Shown here in pieces: positions 5,730 to 8,871 of a stretch of 8,871 nucleotides of DNA; within the stretch, counting starts at the first letter, position 1; each line of letters starts with the position of its first letter. This DNA is from Bacilli bacterium (GTDB taxonomy: Bacteria > Bacillota_I > Bacilli_A > ML615J-28 > CAG-698): positions 1 to 8,871 of the forward strand of contig JALOBF010000058.1 in NCBI GenBank assembly GCA_023228385.1, read 5' to 3'. Below the pieces are notes generated by a model. That model ran no database searches. It saw only the letters and a list, made by a program, of their open reading frames with translations, and was not told where the DNA came from. The position numbers were made by a program, and so were the translations under genes.

Positions 5730-6969
5730 AACTATATTTAAACTTCTCCTCTATTTTTTTAATTAAAAGAGCAACAACCAATAAATCGGCCGCTCCGCCA
5801 AAACTAAGATTGCGCCGAAGGCAAAACTCAGTAATTTTATTAATTGTTTGTATATTATATTCTTTAATGCTTCCAATCATCTTTCGGTAATTATCATAAG
5901 CCTCTAGACTGCCGGAGCGTTTTAAAAGGACCGTATCGTCAACGTTCGAAATTAAAGATATAAGCGTCATGGTTACCGACGAATCGGAATAATCTTGAAG
6001 CAAAGGTAAGGCCTTAATAACATTCGGTAAACCGGAATAAACCTCACCGCGCGCCCCGCTTATCTTATATTTTTGATAAGCCCATTTTCCGAAAGTTGCG
6101 GTATCGGTAAACTCATTCATCAGATTAGAACCGAAAAAAGCAACTTTTGTAAATAAATCAAAAGAAAATTCTTTGAAACAACGTCCTAAAGCCAGCAGGG
6201 TAAAACCGAGAACAAAAATCAATCCCTTATAGGCATTGACCCCATCGGTGGCAGCAAACATCGCTTTTTCCGCTTCTAATCCCAACGCCCGAGCCGACCG
6301 GAGGGCATGGTTATTATTTTTTAAATAACCGGTTGCGAAAATGCTCATTAGCGGGCCAAGAATCGCTCTTTTCGCTTTCATTAAAAGATTATAATCCATA
6401 TCCGGATGCGATCCTTGACTTTTTATCGTAACCAAACCGAATTTAGGGTCCAAAGCCGCTTCGGCGGTAACTGCCCAGTCAACAAGAGTCAATATTTCCT
6501 TTTTTAAAAAAGACACTATCGTTAACTCGATTTTATCGATAATCTCATTATAAGAATGGGCACCGGCCCGAACACATAAAACGCCGTCGCGGGCGCAAAG
6601 CAAACATTTACGCCGCGTTTGCCCCAGTTTTGTTCGCGATACGGCTTTCCCTTTTTCCAAATGCAAATCCAAATCAATCAAACGGCCTAAAGGATGACCG
6701 TCTTCAATATTGATTAATTTTTCTTTTAGTCGGTTATCCCAATCGCTTACCAATATAAAAAACGGACCGTCACTGTTATGATAATGTTCTATTTTTCGAA
6801 CCGGAAACGCAGCCGAACAATATTTTCCAAAATAATCAACCAAAAAGCGGGCGGCACCGATATTTTTATCAAAACCCGGGATATTGGCGGTTCCAACGAT
6901 AACCGGAAAACCGCTGATATAACCGTCGATAATTTTCGCTCGGGCCTCGCGGGCCTGTAAAATATTCAT
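5719..6969 (-). CDS. citXG: Fused CitX-CitG: citrate lyase prosthetic-group synthesis and transfer
   Basis: Bifunctional 416-residue enzyme for citrate lyase maturation. The CitG part makes 2'-(5''-triphosphoribosyl)-3'-dephospho-CoA from dephospho-CoA and ATP; the CitX part transfers it to the acyl carrier subunit CitD. The N-terminal CitX domain (1 to about 155) shows HPLGRLIDLDLH (92-103) and, after SR, TRRKCLLCARDGVLCVRAGAH (118-138), closely resembling Escherichia coli CitX. The CitG domain (about 160-416) shows EAALDPKFGLV (170-180), GSHPDMD (186-192), DGVNAYKG (242-249), GARGEVYSGLP (305-315) and LSFGGAADLL (388-397). Two signature prolines (PKPGLV, SPGGSADLL) are phenylalanine here, F176 and F390. 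The start overlaps the citC stop as ATGA; the nearest GGAG-type site (6984-6987) is 14 bases away, suggesting coupled translation. Such CitXG fusions are known, for instance in Pasteurellaceae. Confidence 0.93.
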   Translation of the reverse strand: MNILQAREARAKIIDGYISGFPVIVGTANIPGFDKNIGAARFLVDYFGKYCSAAFPVRKIEHYHNSDGPFFILVSDWDNRLKEKLINIEDGHPLGRLIDLDLHLEKGKAVSRTKLGQTRRKCLLCARDGVLCVRAGAHSYNEIIDKIELTIVSFLKKEILTLVDWAVTAEAALDPKFGLVTIKSQGSHPDMDYNLLMKAKRAILGPLMSIFATGYLKNNNHALRSARALGLEAEKAMFAATDGVNAYKGLIFVLGFTLLALGRCFKEFSFDLFTKVAFFGSNLMNEFTDTATFGKWAYQKYKISGARGEVYSGLPNVIKALPLLQDYSDSSVTMTLISLISNVDDTVLLKRSGSLEAYDNYRKMIGSIKEYNIQTINKITEFCLRRNLSFGGAADLLVVALLIKKIEEKFKYSYEK

Positions 6970-7931
6970 CGGTTTTTTAAATACTCCAATGTAGTTTTAG
7001 GAACAAGACGTTTTATCCGGGGAAAGTCGCGAGCTTCATAAAACTTTCGCACTAAAGAGGCACTGACCGCCGTCCCGTCAACTTTAAGCCGGGGAATCAC
7101 CGTTATCATATCACCTAAAATATTCTTTAAGGCCGCATTGTATTTTAACGTTACCGGATCGGTCTCGCTTCCTAAATATCGTTTTACAATATTAAATGTC
7201 GCAACAAAATATTTCTTAAAAATCAAAGCGTCTAGCGCAGCCTCTTCTTCGGTCAGCGGGGTGGTTTGTTTCAAAAAATAATCCGGAAAGGTAAAGGCCG
7301 AAACCAAATACTCGGTTGAAGGGAGAACATATACATTGGTAAGGTCTTCTGTCCCTTTTTGCGCCAATATAAAGCGTTCGGAAAAAGAAAACAGGGATTT
7401 ATCTTCCTCAACAATAAATACCAATACCGCCGGATAATGAGCGGCAGCAGTCTTGATTAAGTAACGATGACCTTCGGTAAAAGGATTGCAGTTCATTACC
7501 AAAGCGGCACTGGCGACCGGCGGCAGTTGATACTTATCCTTTAACTCTGATAAAACATCGCGTATGCCTTTATTCTTTGATTCCATTAAAGTAACGAGAT
7601 CGGTAGATGCCACTTCCCGAAAATTTAAATTTTTAAAAACAGCTCGGTTTTCTGGTTTTGTATATAGTTTATAGCGATAAATGCTTTTTCGGTTAAAATA
7701 GATGATTAAGTGAGAAATAAGCCGTCCGACTAAATTTTCACCGCGACACTTATGACTGACGGCCACCGCCTTAATAATATCCTTATAGGCTGAAGCTGTG
7801 GCGATAATGCTGCCGTTTTCGACAATATAAACTGTATAGTCAATATCATCATCATACCGAAGCCCATATGCGGCCAAAAAGGTGCGAACCGCAGATTTTT
7901 CCGAATTTAAAACCGCTTCCCTAATTTCCAT
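6966..7931 (-). CDS. citC: [Citrate (pro-3S)-lyase] ligase CitC
   Basis: Cytoplasmic ATP-dependent ligase (321 residues) that activates citrate lyase by acetylating the thiol of the prosthetic group on the acyl carrier subunit. The N-terminal part (1 to about 115) is GNAT-like, with AVAVSHKCRGENLVGRLISHL (55-75). The C-terminal nucleotidyltransferase part carries ALVMNCNPFTEGHRYLI (143-159), the HxGH-type nucleotide-binding signature of this family, then VFIVEEDKSLFSFSER (171-186) and VDGTAVSASLVRKFYEARDF (284-303), matching the family's ISASRVR-like motif. Length is close to the usual 330-350. The start ATG at 7931 follows GGAAGG at 7937-7942, which overlaps the 3' end of citF; the gap to the citF stop is two bases. 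Its own stop overlaps the citXG start by 4 bases. Gene order and overlap support one operon. Confidence 0.94.
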   Translation of the reverse strand: MEIREAVLNSEKSAVRTFLAAYGLRYDDDIDYTVYIVENGSIIATASAYKDIIKAVAVSHKCRGENLVGRLISHLIIYFNRKSIYRYKLYTKPENRAVFKNLNFREVASTDLVTLMESKNKGIRDVLSELKDKYQLPPVASAALVMNCNPFTEGHRYLIKTAAAHYPAVLVFIVEEDKSLFSFSERFILAQKGTEDLTNVYVLPSTEYLVSAFTFPDYFLKQTTPLTEEEAALDALIFKKYFVATFNIVKRYLGSETDPVTLKYNAALKNILGDMITVIPRLKVDGTAVSASLVRKFYEARDFPRIKRLVPKTTLEYLKNR

Positions 7932-7933
7932 AT

Positions 7934-8871
7934 CTACCTTCCGTTTATATTATATAAAACATCAATTACCGATAAATCGCGATAGCGAACGATGCCGATC
8001 GGTTTCTTGCCATACCCGACGGGGCGCGGCTTTCCGGCAATGGCAATTGCTTTATCCTTTAATTCTTCGATTTTTACTAATGGAAGATGGCTGTTTTGTA
8101 ATTTTTTCAATAAATCGCGGCGCCGGGGGTTAACGGCAATGCCGCGTTCGGTAACGACGATATCGATATCGCGTCCGGGTGTGGTAACGGTCATTATTTG
8201 ATCCTTGATAATCGGTAACCGGGTTTTTAATAGCGGCGTTACGATAACGGTAATGGCAGCGCCGTTTGCCGTATCGGCATGGCCGCCGCTGCCGCCGATA
8301 ATAAGGCCGTCCGAGCCCGTCGTCACATTGACATTAAATGAAGTATCCACTTCGGTTGCTCCCAAAATTACGACATCAAGTTTATCGGCAATATTTTCTT
8401 CCAAAAGCGAAGCATAACGGGCTGCCGAAATAGCATGATGACGTTTGTTTTTACCGATACTTTCAACCGCGGCCAAATCGAAACATTGAACATCGTATAA
8501 ATCGGCAATCAATCCTTCTTCATGCATCCGGACCATGTATTCGGTAATTCCGCCGCTGGCAAAAGCGGCAGTAATTTTATTTTCGGTCATATATTTTTTT
8601 AAATAAGCCGCAACCGCAAGGGAAATACCCCCGGCTCCGGTTTGAAAGGAAAAGCCTTGTTGCAGCGTACCCATGGCCGCCAAAACCCGAACCGTATTCT
8701 CCGCAATCAACAATCCGACCGGGTCGCGGGTAATCCGGGTGGTACCGCTGATGATTTTCTCCCGATTGCCGATTTTATCGACTTTTAAAACATAGTCAAT
8801 ATATTCGCCGCTAATTACTTCATCTTCAATCTCAGCAACCAGATAATCGGTAACGGCCACTTTCCGTTTCG
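7934..8871 (-). CDS. citF: Citrate lyase alpha subunit CitF, N-terminal part outside the window
   Basis: The C-terminal 311 codons of the citrate lyase alpha subunit, the citrate:acetyl-ACP transferase that swaps citrate for acetate on the acyl carrier protein. The frame stays open through the window edge: lysine, arginine, lysine precede the GTG at 8860, which is therefore probably not a start. The full protein is about 510 residues in relatives, so roughly 200 are missing. Motifs include SGTTRITRDPVGLL, GFSFQTGAGGISLAVAAYL, ASGGITEYMV, DVQCFDLAAVESI, LGATEVDTSFNVNVTTGS, IGGSGGHADTANGA and TERGIAVNPRR, all typical of CitF. It is the first gene of the operon visible here; citE and citD would be expected further upstream on the minus strand, and the operon promoter is not in this window. 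The C-terminus is complete, ending at a TAG two bases before citC. Confidence 0.95.
   Translation of the reverse strand, partial: KRKVAVTDYLVAEIEDEVISGEYIDYVLKVDKIGNREKIISGTTRITRDPVGLLIAENTVRVLAAMGTLQQGFSFQTGAGGISLAVAAYLKKYMTENKITAAFASGGITEYMVRMHEEGLIADLYDVQCFDLAAVESIGKNKRHHAISAARYASLLEENIADKLDVVILGATEVDTSFNVNVTTGSDGLIIGGSGGHADTANGAAITVIVTPLLKTRLPIIKDQIMTVTTPGRDIDIVVTERGIAVNPRRRDLLKKLQNSHLPLVKIEELKDKAIAIAGKPRPVGYGKKPIGIVRYRDLSVIDVLYNINGR

Noticed and set aside
8858..8860. GTG at 8860 as the true start of citF
   Set aside because: The frame stays open to the window edge, and CitF needs about 200 more N-terminal residues, so the gene simply runs off the window.

Overview
The window reads as part of an anaerobic, citrate-fermenting bacterium, most likely a low-GC Gram-positive (Bacillota or a related, non-recoded lineage). 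The grounds are strong GGAGG-type ribosome binding sites, extended -10 promoters, AT-rich spacers around moderately GC genes, a LacI-type fragment of a Bacillota-like subfamily, a surface protein with bacterial Ig-like repeats, and an oxygen-sensitive two-subunit class I fumarase. TGA is used as a stop and Trp is encoded by TGG, so the code is the standard one. The taxonomic guess is inference only.

Layout. Left part, + strand: an extended -10 promoter (181-208) drives a two-gene operon for the alpha and beta subunits of a class I fumarase / L(+)-tartrate dehydratase-type hydro-lyase (228-1631), closed by a perfect hairpin terminator. Directly out of that terminator runs the frame of a 5'-truncated LacI-family sensor domain with no DNA-binding domain (1662-2207), probably a gene remnant, followed by a hairpin terminator usable in both directions. 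Middle, - strand: a secreted, membrane-anchored metallophosphoesterase with a purple-acid-phosphatase-like N-terminal domain and two Big_2 domains (2276-4645), with its own promoter. A spacer of about 290 bases with a large imperfect inverted repeat separates it from the right-hand operon. Right part, - strand, in order of transcription: citF (3' part only, running off the window), citC, a fused citXG, and murI. These genes are packed with gaps of 2 bases or overlaps of 4 and 11 bases.

How they fit. CitF is the alpha subunit of citrate lyase. CitC acetylates the prosthetic group of the acyl carrier subunit. CitXG makes that prosthetic group and attaches it. The lyase cleaves citrate to acetate and oxaloacetate; oxaloacetate can pass via malate to fumarate, where the facing fumarase operon would act (inference). 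citD and citE are expected beyond position 8871. MurI, a peptidoglycan enzyme, is an unexpected last member of the citrate operon.

I saw no tRNA, rRNA, CRISPR array or insertion sequence. The main points for a second look are murI inside the citrate-lyase operon, two Pro-to-Phe changes in CitG signature motifs, the altered metal-ligand motif and Cys-containing C-terminal anchor of the phosphoesterase, the truncated LacI gene abutting a terminator, and the structured murI/phosphoesterase spacer. None of these by itself establishes a new system.
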